Shown piece after piece: positions 1 through 5,604 of a stretch of DNA of 7,669 bases. Source of the DNA: Actinomycetes bacterium (GTDB lineage Bacteria; Actinomycetota; Actinomycetes; Actinomycetales; Cellulomonadaceae); contig JAJYTJ010000173.1 in the NCBI GenBank assembly GCA_021793115.1, positions 1 to 7,669 of the forward strand, read 5' to 3'. A program made the translations under genes and the position numbers. A model generated the notes under the pieces. The model made no database searches. It was not told the DNA's origin and saw only the letters and a program-made list of their open reading frames with translations. Every line of letters starts with the position of its first letter. The first letter of the stretch is position 1.

Positions 1-42
1 GTGGAGTCCTTCTTCGAGTCGGTTATCAGAGATCACTCGAAG

Positions 43-57
43 GGTCACGCGGTGACC
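43..57. repeat. Perfect dyad GGTCAC-GCG-GTGACC
   Basis: Six-base perfect arms (43-48 and 52-57) surround a 3-base spacer. The left arm contains a CAC that reads as a minus-strand GTG (46-48), opening a frame of 16 codons that runs out of the window on the left (begins VTLRVISDN). If that frame is a real gene, the dyad would sit on its start codon and could be an operator. No convincing ribosome binding site is visible, so the gene is not called. The symmetry is seen directly; function is inference. Confidence 0.3.
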
Positions 58-89
58 GCGTCCTCGTCTACGACGACACGATCACCGAG

Positions 90-284
90 CTACCGGTACA
101 CCACTCTGGCGGACTCCACTGCGAAGACATCGCTCATTCGATAGCGGACGCGCTCACCGATCTTCAGGTAAGGGATGGGAAGCGATCCACGGCTGCGGTC
201 CCGCACCAGGCTGCCGGGATGGCAGTTCCAGCGCGCGGCGAGCTCAGCGGTCGTCAAAAGGCCATCAATGGGTACGGCGGACAC
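90..284 (-). CDS. Excisionase-like helix-turn-helix protein
   Basis: A 64-residue protein made almost entirely of one MerR/HTH_17-type DNA-binding domain. The pattern LLTTAELAARWNCHPGSLVR (helix-turn-helix, about residues 9-28) is followed by a glycine/arginine wing (KIGERVRYRMSDV, about 42-54). This is the layout of excisionases and recombination directionality factors that bend DNA at attachment sites. I chose the GTG at 282-284 because AGGAG lies 10 bases upstream (295-299, minus strand). A GTG at 360-362 would add 26 low-complexity residues of no recognisable type. It lies downstream of, and on the same strand as, the intact recombinase, which supports a role in excision. It could instead be a small transcriptional regulator of the element. 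The domain is clear; the excisionase role is inferred from size and neighbour. Confidence 0.75.
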   Translation of the reverse strand: MSAVPIDGLLTTAELAARWNCHPGSLVRDRSRGSLPIPYLKIGERVRYRMSDVFAVESARVVYR

Positions 285-310
285 GGGTGTGGCGCTCCTA
301 AGGGATGAAC

Positions 311-330
311 GAACAGTGACGTTGCTGTTC
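311..330. promoter_or_regulatory. Dyad upstream of the excisionase-like gene
   Basis: Perfect arms GAACAG (311-316) and CTGTTC (325-330) are separated by 8 bases, ending 12 bases before the AGGAG ribosome site of the excisionase-like gene. Position and size fit an operator for a dimeric regulator. It is not an actinobacterial LexA box, which has GAAC and GTTC only four bases apart. Confidence 0.35.
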
Positions 331-742
331 CCCTCGGCGCGGGGAGCGGATCGGGCCGCCACATTGCGTTGCCCGTGCGACAGTCACTCAGTCATCCCGC
401 CGGCAGGGATGTGAGCCCCTACCTGGCGACCAGGTGTCCACTGGCCGTCTCCCCGGTCCCATGTGCCCCCGGAGTGGGTGGTTCTCCAAGGTGGGAGGGC
501 CGCCACAGCTGAGCGGTTCTGTCCCTTGGAGCATCGAAACGATAGCACGACTTGCTCTTCGAGTGCCACTTCGCTCGGGGCTCAGCGAGAAGTCTGTTCA
601 GATTCGCGACGGCACTTCTTAGCTGTATTGGCTCAAGATGTAACGGCAGGTCAGAGGCACGTCACTTGGGGCCATGTCACTTACAGTTTGTTTGAACTGC
701 ACAAGCGGGTCGGCCCATGTGGGTGAGGGGTCCACGAGCGGG

Positions 743-761
743 GGCCGTGGCACGCACGGCC
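743..761 (-). terminator. Hairpin after the recombinase gene
   Basis: Perfect 7-bp stem GGCCGTG/CACGGCC with loop GCACG, 27 bases beyond the recombinase stop codon. There is no T-tract, which is common for actinobacterial terminators. It could end recombinase transcription before the excisionase-like gene, which would allow the two genes to be controlled separately. Confidence 0.4.
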
Positions 762-788
762 GGCCCCGCCGGGACCAAGGGCGCGGTG

Positions 789-1961
789 CTAGAGAAGATC
801 CGCGGTCTGCGCCTGTACATCGCGGTCGGCCTTGCCGTAGACGTCGAGCGTGATGCTCGGCCGCGCGTGCCCAAGGACACGGGCAACCTGGACAGGATCC
901 ATCCCGCCGCTCAGCAACATGGTCGCGACCGTCCGCCGGAAGGTGTGGGAGGTCGCCCAGCTCAGCCCTTCAGCATCCAAGACCCGTCGAATTTCCCTGT
1001 CCGTGGCACGCAGGTCGCGCACCCCTCCGCCGCGCGGCGAGGGAAACACCAACACGGGATCGACTGCGGCTCGGGCAACGCGGCCAGTTCGTGCGTTGGC
1101 GCGCTGCTCACTGCCGCCATAGGAGCTGCGCTCAACGAGACGCTCGGTCAGCCACCTTGGCAAGGTCACATCACGCCGCCCGGCGGCTGTCTTGGTGCCA
1201 GATGTCCGGACGCTCCGACCGTGCGCATCTCTGGTCACCGTGGCGTCGATGCGCACTGTGCCGACGTCGAGATCCAGGGCTTGCCACGTGACGGCACACG
1301 CCTCTCCCAGTCGCGCTCCTGTCCCCAGCATGAAGGCGACGAGATCCGCCGTGTCGCCGCTCTGCGCGAGGAGCGCACTGCGCTCCTCCTTGCTGAGTGC
1401 CCGGTCCTTGTCTCGCTTGGCCTCTGGCCTACGTGCCGTCGTGGGTCGGTCCGACCCCCGAACAGGGTTCACGGCTACGGCCCGCGCCTTGCGTGCTCGC
1501 TCCATGACTCCGAGGAGCACCGTGCGCGTCGTCTTGGCCGCACCCGCACCGCTCTGCTTGGCAACTCGGTTCACAAGCCGCTCAGCATCCGCCTCGCTGA
1601 CATCGCCCACGGCCACGCCGCCCAGCGACGGCTCGACGTGGCGATTCCACACCGTCCGGTAGACCCGCTGGGTTGAGGCAGCGAGGTTCGCCAGCACCTC
1701 GCCTTCGTAGTCGAGCCAGGCGTCTGCCACGGTCGACTTCGGGCGCAGGAGCGCACCTGCACCTTGGCTCGGTTCTTTGGTCCGGTCGCTGAGCGCCTTG
1801 CGGACTGCCGCTTCGGCCTTGGTCTTGGTGTCAGCCCACCGCTCCACCATGCGCAGGCGCCCCGAGTCGTCGCGGTACCGCGCCCAGCCGCGCCACCGAC
1901 CATCGACTTGCTTCGTCGCGATCTTCCCGTGGTCCCCGCGCTCGATCCTGGGCCTCGCCAC
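789..1961 (-). CDS. int: Tyrosine recombinase (site-specific integrase), intact
   Basis: A 390-residue integrase that would cut and join DNA at an attachment site. The N-terminus (ARPRIERGDHGKIATKQ, WRGWARYRDD) matches the arm-binding start of actinophage-type integrases. A SAM-like core-binding domain covers about 76-160, then the catalytic domain. All catalytic residues are visible: R217 in GTGARLGE, K257 in GTKTAAGRR, H339 and R342 in SHTFRR, H365 in VLGHARP, and nucleophile Y375 in LDVYGK. The reading frame is open upstream to 2069, but I chose the GTG at 1959-1961. A GA-rich ribosome site (AGGGGA) lies about 9 bases upstream, family homology starts there, and the best promoter (2000-2028) lies between the two possible starts. 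The tRNA 3' half about 185 bases upstream is the likely attachment site. The gene appears functional. Confidence 0.93.
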   Translation of the reverse strand: MARPRIERGDHGKIATKQVDGRWRGWARYRDDSGRLRMVERWADTKTKAEAAVRKALSDRTKEPSQGAGALLRPKSTVADAWLDYEGEVLANLAASTQRVYRTVWNRHVEPSLGGVAVGDVSEADAERLVNRVAKQSGAGAAKTTRTVLLGVMERARKARAVAVNPVRGSDRPTTARRPEAKRDKDRALSKEERSALLAQSGDTADLVAFMLGTGARLGEACAVTWQALDLDVGTVRIDATVTRDAHGRSVRTSGTKTAAGRRDVTLPRWLTERLVERSSYGGSEQRANARTGRVARAAVDPVLVFPSPRGGGVRDLRATDREIRRVLDAEGLSWATSHTFRRTVATMLLSGGMDPVQVARVLGHARPSITLDVYGKADRDVQAQTADLL

Positions 1962-1982
1962 TGTTGTCCGTCCCCTCTGGCG

Positions 1983-2045
1983 CCCACGTTTGCGTGGGAA
2001 CCGTAACCGGTCCGAGCTTCTCACACAAACCCCACGTAAACGTGG
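1983..2045. promoter_or_regulatory. Paired dyads framing the integrase promoter
   Basis: Two copies of CCCACGTNNNCGTGG begin at 1983 and 2031. Copy one forms CCCACG-TTTG-CGTGGG (1983-1998) and copy two CCACGT-AA-ACGTGG (2032-2045). Each is internally a perfect inverted repeat, they match at 12 of 15 positions, and their centres are 48 bp apart. The first covers the expected transcription start and the second abuts the -35 box. This fits an operator pair for a repressor acting on int, or integrase/excisionase arm-type sites. The sequence relation is seen directly; the protein that binds is unknown. Confidence 0.55.
2000..2028 (-). promoter_or_regulatory. Integrase promoter
   Basis: On the minus strand TTGTGT (2023-2028) is followed by a 17-base spacer and TACGGT (2000-2005), a good match to an actinobacterial housekeeping sigma promoter (TTGNNN, TANNNT). 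Transcription would start near 1993, about 32 bases before the chosen GTG start of the integrase. Recognised by eye only. Confidence 0.5.
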
Positions 2046-2110
2046 ATGCTTGTGGTCATCTGAGGTCACTCCCGGCTACAACACACGCTCGCGCCTGCAG
2101 CTCAGAGCCT

Positions 2111-2134
2111 CGGCTGTAGCGATACGATCAGCCG
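2111..2134. repeat. Inverted repeat beside the attachment site
   Basis: Perfect arms CGGCTG (2111-2116) and CAGCCG (2129-2134) with a 12-base spacer, between the integrase promoter region and the tRNA 3' half. It lies where recombinase or accessory-protein binding sites are expected in such elements, but no function can be shown from sequence alone. Confidence 0.3.
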
Positions 2135-2144
2135 TAACGCTAGG

Positions 2145-2194
2145 GTCGACTGCAACTCGGAGGGTTACTGGTTCGAGTCCAGTCGGGGGAGCCA
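2145..2194 (+). other. Attachment-site junction: 3' half of a tRNA gene (probably tRNA-Asn)
   Basis: The segment folds like the 3' half of a tRNA: an anticodon-arm-like GTCGA-CTGCAAC-TCGGA (one end mismatch and a wobble), variable GGGTT, T-arm ACTGG-TTCGAGT-CCAGT with five perfect pairs (2167-2183), acceptor strand CGGGGGA (2184-2190), discriminator G and encoded CCA (2192-2194). No D-arm and no TCCCCCG-like 5' acceptor strand occurs at the required distance upstream, so it is not a tRNA gene. From memory the 3' portion closely resembles actinobacterial tRNA-Asn, though the loop here reads GCA where tRNA-Asn has GTT. Integrases commonly target tRNA 3' ends and leave such a displaced copy at one junction. 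The orientation puts the element to the left and flanking DNA to the right. Confidence 0.75.
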
Positions 2195-2218
2195 AAACCG
2201 CAGTTCAGATGCTGCGCA

Positions 2219-2262
2219 GTAGGTGCGGTGGAGACGTCGACAGACTCCCACAGGACACCTAC
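2219..2262. repeat. Long imperfect hairpin in the 2195-2362 intergenic region
   Basis: Outer arms GTAGGTG (2219-2225) and CACCTAC (2256-2262) pair perfectly. Inside them GTGGAG (2228-2233) pairs with CTCCCAC (2245-2251) with one bulged base. The interval 2195-2362, between the attachment junction and the end of the AbiEii gene, otherwise holds no gene I can see. The hairpin may be a terminator or a leftover of an earlier junction. Confidence 0.35.
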
Positions 2263-2362
2263 AGCACAAAAGCCGTCTGGTAGTCGCTGACATGGGATGA
2301 ATCACGGCCCGGCGTCGACTCACTCCGGCTGGTCGGCTGACCCTGCCTAGCGGAGGCGCCAG

Positions 2363-3274
2363 TCACCGCGGGCGGACGAATCCGGCCTTCGCTCCTCGTT
2401 CCCGCGTCGCCGCCAACGCCTCGGCGCGTCTGTCGGCCGGAAGTCCCTCGAACCGCACGGTTACCTGAACTTCGGCGAACCGCTCAGGCAGGTGGTCGGA
2501 GTTGCTGCGGCGCCGCCATTGTGCCCAGGCGCCCTGGGCCAGTTCGCCGTATCCGTCGAGCACCTCCCTGAGCGAGGCGAATTCGGCGTTGCGGTGGCTG
2601 GCCACGACCTCGATCGCCTTGCGAAGCTCGTCGGCGACGATCGGGTAGCGCCGGGAGAGCGTCCAGATGTCTCCGAAGTCGCGCCAGCGGGTGTTGGCGA
2701 TCCCGCGCTGGATCGCGGTGACGATCTTCTCGGCGTGGACCATCGGCATCGGGTAGCCCGAGAGCTCGATCGGCGCACCGCCACGCAGCCGCGGCAGCGC
2801 GATCGTCATCGACGCCGGCCAGATCGGGTCACCGACGTTGACGTCGACATGGAACGGCAGCTCCGCGGAGGCGAGCCTTGCCTCGAGGCGGACCCGCACA
2901 CCGGAGTACTCGTCCTCTTCGCGGATCGTGACTGCGGTGGCGGTGTCGGGGAAGAACTCGATGCCGTCATCCTCAGACAGCGGCACCGTCAGTGCGGAGC
3001 GGACGAGTCCGAGGACGGTCGCAGTGTCGTTCGCCAACTGGAGCGCCGCGAGGTCGACGTCTCCCGTAGCGCGCCGGGTGTCGAACGCGGCGAGAAGTAC
3101 CCCGCCTTTGAGGACGAAGTGCTCCCGGAGGTCGCTGGCGGCCAGCCGGGCCAGGAACCCCTCGAGGACGTACAGCTGGAGGAGTTCCTGGGTGGGCCGA
3201 TGGGTCCGGCGAGCCTGGTTCTGCAGGTCGAGGTACGCGGCGCCGGCGGGGGTGCCGCGGGTGGGGCGGCTCAC
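2363..3274 (-). CDS. abiEii: AbiEii-type nucleotidyltransferase toxin
   Basis: A 303-residue toxin of the DUF1814/AbiEii/MenT family, nucleotidyltransferase-fold proteins that modify RNA or nucleotides and stop growth unless held in check. Visible motifs: VLKGGVLLAAFDTRRATGDV, with K56-G57-G58 and paired acidic D72 and D74; RVRLEAR followed by FHVDVNVGDP (D144, D149); HAEKIVTAIQRG (E182, K183); and RWRDFGDI (R196, D199, D202). Length is usual for the family. Motif I carries GG where many members have GS. The GTG start (3272-3274) shares bases with the TGA of the antitoxin gene (GTGA overlap), a typical arrangement for translational coupling. The frame stays open upstream inside the antitoxin gene, but family homology begins at this GTG. 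The pair lies between an intact and a broken integrase, as expected of mobile anti-phage cargo. Confidence 0.88.
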   Translation of the reverse strand: MSRPTRGTPAGAAYLDLQNQARRTHRPTQELLQLYVLEGFLARLAASDLREHFVLKGGVLLAAFDTRRATGDVDLAALQLANDTATVLGLVRSALTVPLSEDDGIEFFPDTATAVTIREEDEYSGVRVRLEARLASAELPFHVDVNVGDPIWPASMTIALPRLRGGAPIELSGYPMPMVHAEKIVTAIQRGIANTRWRDFGDIWTLSRRYPIVADELRKAIEVVASHRNAEFASLREVLDGYGELAQGAWAQWRRRSNSDHLPERFAEVQVTVRFEGLPADRRAEALAATRERGAKAGFVRPR

Positions 3275-3855
3275 AGCAGGATCGCCATGGTCTCGCGCAG
3301 AACGGTAAGTGTCCGCGGAAACTGCTGGGCCACCCGGAGTAGTCGCGAGGGCTGTCCCCCGCCGCGCAGCCAGCGCTTGAGCGCCTCGTTGGCCAGGTCG
3401 GCCCCGTCGATGTGCCGCAGCCGGAAGGCGTCGATGATGGATCGCTCGGCCGAGTAGACGCCGATGGTGCGTCCGGCGCCGATGTCGAGCTGATCTCGCC
3501 CGACCTCGAAGGTGTCGAGGTCGAAGTGCCGCCACCTGACGGGCGCGGTGATCCGCGGGGTCCACGAGCCGCGCGGGATCGCGATGTCGATCTCGGCCGG
3601 GATGTCGTCGATCAGTCGATGCCGGGCCAGTGCCGAGCGCATGCAGAGCGTTGCGCGCGGCGACTTCGCGGCGATCTCGATCAGGTCCTCATCGCCGAGG
3701 TCCTCGCTCTTGCTGTAGAGACCGCGGGCAAGAGCCGTGATGCGACCTTCCGCGATGAGCCGTCGGAGCTGTCGCTCGCTGACAGACTCGAGCGCGTCGG
3801 TGTACCGGAAGGTGTCCGGCAGCGCGGCGAGAAGCTCGTCCGTCGTCGCAGGCAT
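3271..3855 (-). CDS. abiEi: AbiEi-type antitoxin, winged-helix regulator
   Basis: A 194-residue antitoxin for the overlapping AbiEii gene. The N-terminal winged helix (about residues 7-50: LLAALPDTFRYTDAL, SERQLRRLIAEGRITALARGLY) is the DNA-binding domain by which AbiEi proteins repress their own operon. The ARGLYSK wing end is characteristic. The rest is the family's C-terminal antitoxin domain, with LCMRSALARHRLID and the ERSIIDAFRLRH stretch. The ATG at 3853-3855 is chosen because AAGGAGG (3864-3870, minus strand) lies 8 bases upstream; a GTG three codons earlier is too close to that site. Upstream, TCTAC and GTAGA (about 3881-3907) form a loose inverted repeat that could be part of the autoregulatory operator. 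In characterised AbiE systems toxin and antitoxin do not bind each other (type IV); whether this holds here is inference. Confidence 0.87.
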   Translation of the reverse strand: MPATTDELLAALPDTFRYTDALESVSERQLRRLIAEGRITALARGLYSKSEDLGDEDLIEIAAKSPRATLCMRSALARHRLIDDIPAEIDIAIPRGSWTPRITAPVRWRHFDLDTFEVGRDQLDIGAGRTIGVYSAERSIIDAFRLRHIDGADLANEALKRWLRGGGQPSRLLRVAQQFPRTLTVLRETMAILL

Positions 3856-3883
3856 GACCTCCACCTCCTTCGTCGGGAATCCT

Positions 3884-4405
3884 CTACACCAATGCCTTTA
3901 GCGTAGATGTTCTCCTCCGCTTGGTCATCCCTCCATCGTGACCCTGCCCACGACGCCTTACGTTGGGCACGTCTCCGGGTCCGGTTCTCCGCCTCGACAT
4001 GACGACGAGTTGCGACAGCGCGTCGGCGATCACCCGGTCCCGGTCGGCCGCGGCATGTTGGTACTTCATCGCCGCGGCCGGCGTCGAGTGCCCCAGCCGG
4101 GCCATGAGCTCGGCGAGGGTCGCGCCTGTTGAGGCCGCGAGCACGGCGCCGGCGTGACGCAGGTCGTGGAACCGCAGGTCCGGGCCCCCCGCGGCCGCAC
4201 GCGCCGGCCAGAAGTACCAGTACATGGTCGACGAGCCGAGGTTCCGACCGTCGGGCGCCGGGAACAGCAGCGCATCCGGCTCGGGCGCCACGTGTTCGTC
4301 GAGGTGCTCGCGCAGCACCGGCAGCAGGTGCGGTGGGATCGCGACGTCACGCACGCCGGCGGTCGACTTCGGCGTGCCGTACACGACCCCGGCGTCGCTG
4401 ACCAA
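3884..4405 (-). pseudogene. Tyrosine recombinase remnant, C-terminal half only
   Basis: About 173 codons of the catalytic domain of a second integrase, unlike the intact one. Visible are the lysine hairpin (TPKSTAGVRDVAIP), HxxR (FHDLRHAGAVLAA), the second histidine (ARLGHSTP) and the nucleophile region (AMKYQHAAADRD), with a typical tail after it. The arm-binding and core-binding domains and the first catalytic arginine (GxRxGE) are missing. In frame upstream of about 4405 the sequence runs into TGA codons within a hexamer repeat, and no ribosome site serves the TTG there. The protein could not recombine DNA. Its stop codon lies just before the AbiEi ribosome site, so AbiE was probably cargo next to this integrase in an older element. 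Confidence 0.85.
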
Positions 4406-4434
4406 CGCTCACGCTCACGTTCGCGTTCGCGTTC
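4405..4434. repeat. Five tandem RCGYTC hexamers
   Basis: ACGCTC, ACGCTC, ACGTTC, GCGTTC and GCGTTC run without interruption for 30 bases. The run begins exactly where the homology of the broken integrase ends, so it marks or overlies the deletion or insertion breakpoint. Read on the minus strand it contains the TGA codons that close the integrase frame. Confidence 0.7.
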
Positions 4435-4453
4435 GAAGGCTGACCGGACCCGT

Positions 4454-4489
4454 GGTGGGGGGTAGCGGTGCCGATCGCTACCCCCCACC
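4454..4489. promoter_or_regulatory. Perfect 14-bp inverted repeat in the leader of the signal peptidase gene
   Basis: Arms 4454-4467 (GGTGGGGGGTAGCG) and 4476-4489 are exact reverse complements, with an 8-base loop GTGCCGAT. There is no T-tract, and no plus-strand gene precedes it in the window to be terminated. It ends 55 bases before the signal peptidase start. It may be a regulatory hairpin or operator, or the surviving terminator of a host gene removed by the insertion on the left. Confidence 0.55.
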
Positions 4490-4544
4490 GCAGCCCGCGA
4501 CGAGATCCCGTTTCCGTGTCCCCGGACCGCCCCAAGGAGACCGC

Positions 4545-5156
4545 ATGCCCCAGCAACGCCACGCCAGAGACCACCGCGGCCGGCATTGGCTCGACAATGC
4601 GCTGACCACGCTCATCGTCACCAGCTTCCTGGTATGCGTGGCTGCCGTGGCCTCCGGGAACTTCCAGATCAGGCCAGTGCTGTCAGGCAGCATGCGGCCG
4701 GACCTGCCGGTGGGCGGCGTCGTGATCACCCACCGTGTCCCGACGTCGGACGTGCACGTGGGTGACGTCATCGTGTTCCGTGAGCCGGACGGCGGGCAGG
4801 GACTCGTCGTGCACCGGGTGTACTCCGAAGCACTCGGACCTCACGGTGCGGTTCTCCACACCAAGGGAGACGCCAACGGTGCGCCCGACCCCTGGACGAT
4901 CACCCTGCGCGGCGAGCACGCCTACCGCGCCGTCTTCGCCGTGCCGTTCGTCGGCTACGCAGCCGTCTGGGCTCATAACCCCACCGGCAGACACGTGTTG
5001 ATCGCCGTCGGGGTCCTGCTGCTGGCGCTGAGCAGCATCGGTGTCCTGATGCCGTGGCGGCGAGGCGCCCAGTCCGCACCGCGTTCGCGTGCTCGCCGGA
5101 TGGTACGGAAGCCCCCGGCGCCTGACCCGCTTCCCCGGACATCGGGGCTGGTGTGA
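4545..5156 (+). CDS. SipW/Sec11-type signal peptidase I
   Basis: A 203-residue membrane protease of family S26B, the archaeal/ER-type signal peptidases that remove signal peptides on the outer membrane face. Residues 19-38 form an N-terminal membrane segment. The catalytic serine is S49 in VLSGSMRP, followed by VHVGDVIVF. H90 in VVHRV takes the place of the lysine of bacterial-type LepB. TKGDAN (D109) and the following APDP supply the acidic residues. A second membrane segment spans about 150-170, then a basic, proline-rich tail. ATG at 4545 is preceded by AAGGAGA (4534-4540). The open frame extends upstream to 4224, but that part crosses the hexamer run and inverted repeat and is not coding. 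SipW-like enzymes often serve specific secreted proteins encoded nearby; no such substrate is in this window, so its client is unknown. Confidence 0.88.
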   Translation: MPQQRHARDHRGRHWLDNALTTLIVTSFLVCVAAVASGNFQIRPVLSGSMRPDLPVGGVVITHRVPTSDVHVGDVIVFREPDGGQGLVVHRVYSEALGPHGAVLHTKGDANGAPDPWTITLRGEHAYRAVFAVPFVGYAAVWAHNPTGRHVLIAVGVLLLALSSIGVLMPWRRGAQSAPRSRARRMVRKPPAPDPLPRTSGLV

Positions 5157-5524
5157 CGACCGCCTCGCGAGAGGGGCCCTCGACACCTGTCGCCACCCGG
5201 CGGAGCCCGGGCGGCGAACCGTGGAGGCCGACCAGCGAGAGCACGACGACCAGCACCTGGTGGACGTGGTCTCGGCCGGACGGCCGTCGGCAGTGCGCCC
5301 GGGCGATCCTGCGGGAGCTGCAGGACGACGCATAGAAGACCGATCGCGACGTCGCCACCGTCGTCGGCGTCGCCCCGACCTCCGCCCCCACCCGCACCCG
5401 CACCCGAGCGCTCCGCGACCGCGGCGTGATCCGCGGCGCCAGCCTCGACGTCGACCTCACGACGATCGGCCACCCGGTCCAGGCGCGCGTCACGGTCCGG
5501 ATCCGGTCACCGACGCGCGAGTGA
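5153..5524 (+). pseudogene. Broken Lrp/AsnC-family regulator, DNA-binding half only
   Basis: From 5297 the frame reads ARAILRELQDDA, then TAG (5333-5335), then in the same frame KTDRDVATVVGVAP, a degenerate stretch, RTRALRDRGVIRGASLDVDL and TIGHPVQARVTVRIRSPTRE, ending at TGA (5522-5524). This is the N-terminal helix-turn-helix and linker of an Lrp/AsnC regulator. The ligand-binding RAM domain and a proper N-terminal start are absent. Relative to typical members as I recall them, the helix-turn-helix carries two extra residues where CACCCG is repeated three times. The part 5153-5296 shows no family resemblance, although a GTG at 5153 overlaps the signal peptidase stop as GTGA. Nothing gene-like remains in 5525-5604. 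I judge it a decayed gene. Confidence 0.72.
5389..5406. repeat. Three tandem CACCCG hexamers
   Basis: Three exact copies lie inside the helix-turn-helix of the broken Lrp/AsnC gene and encode alternating Thr-Arg. They likely arose by replication slippage that lengthened the motif by two codons. Confidence 0.55.
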
Positions 5525-5604
5525 CCCGTTCGAGCCCCCGCCCCGCGGTGAGCCAGGTCTCCCCCGCCCGACGAGCCCGCCCGGCGGGGTGCGATGCTGG
5601 CGCC

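Larger units (their letters stand above)
285..788. other. Non-coding interval between recombinase and excisionase-like gene
   Basis: About 500 bases in which I see no convincing gene on either strand; short open frames here lack ribosome sites, recognisable motifs or consistent codon use. Around 540-715 it is visibly less GC-rich than the rest of the window. It contains a dyad before the excisionase-like gene (311-330), a second inverted repeat CATCCC/GGGATG (393-398, 406-411), a direct repeat GTCACTT (661-667 and 676-682), pairing arms AGAAGT/ACTTCT around 588-620, and a hairpin after the recombinase (743-761). It probably holds the promoter of the excisionase-like gene, but I could not fix its -10 and -35. 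Confidence 0.5.

Noticed and set aside
1..48. Start of a minus-strand gene (GTG at 46-48)
   Set aside because: Only 16 codons are visible, no good ribosome site, and the start lies inside a dyad; cannot be supported within the window.
463..726. Small plus-strand gene of 87 codons
   Set aside because: No ribosome binding site, no recognisable motif, mixed codon use; lies in an interval rich in inverted repeats.
717..1676. Long plus-strand open frame of 319 codons opposite the integrase
   Set aside because: It is antisense to a recombinase with all catalytic residues; its translation is low-complexity and has no recognisable motif.
2119..2194. Complete tRNA gene (GCA anticodon, Cys)
   Set aside because: T-arm and acceptor 3' strand are good, but no matching 5' acceptor strand or D-arm exists at the needed distance.
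5089..5604. Upstream extension of the spermidine-synthase-like frame by 172 codons
   Set aside because: It overlaps the end of the signal peptidase gene and the Lrp/AsnC remnant in another frame, and shows no family resemblance.
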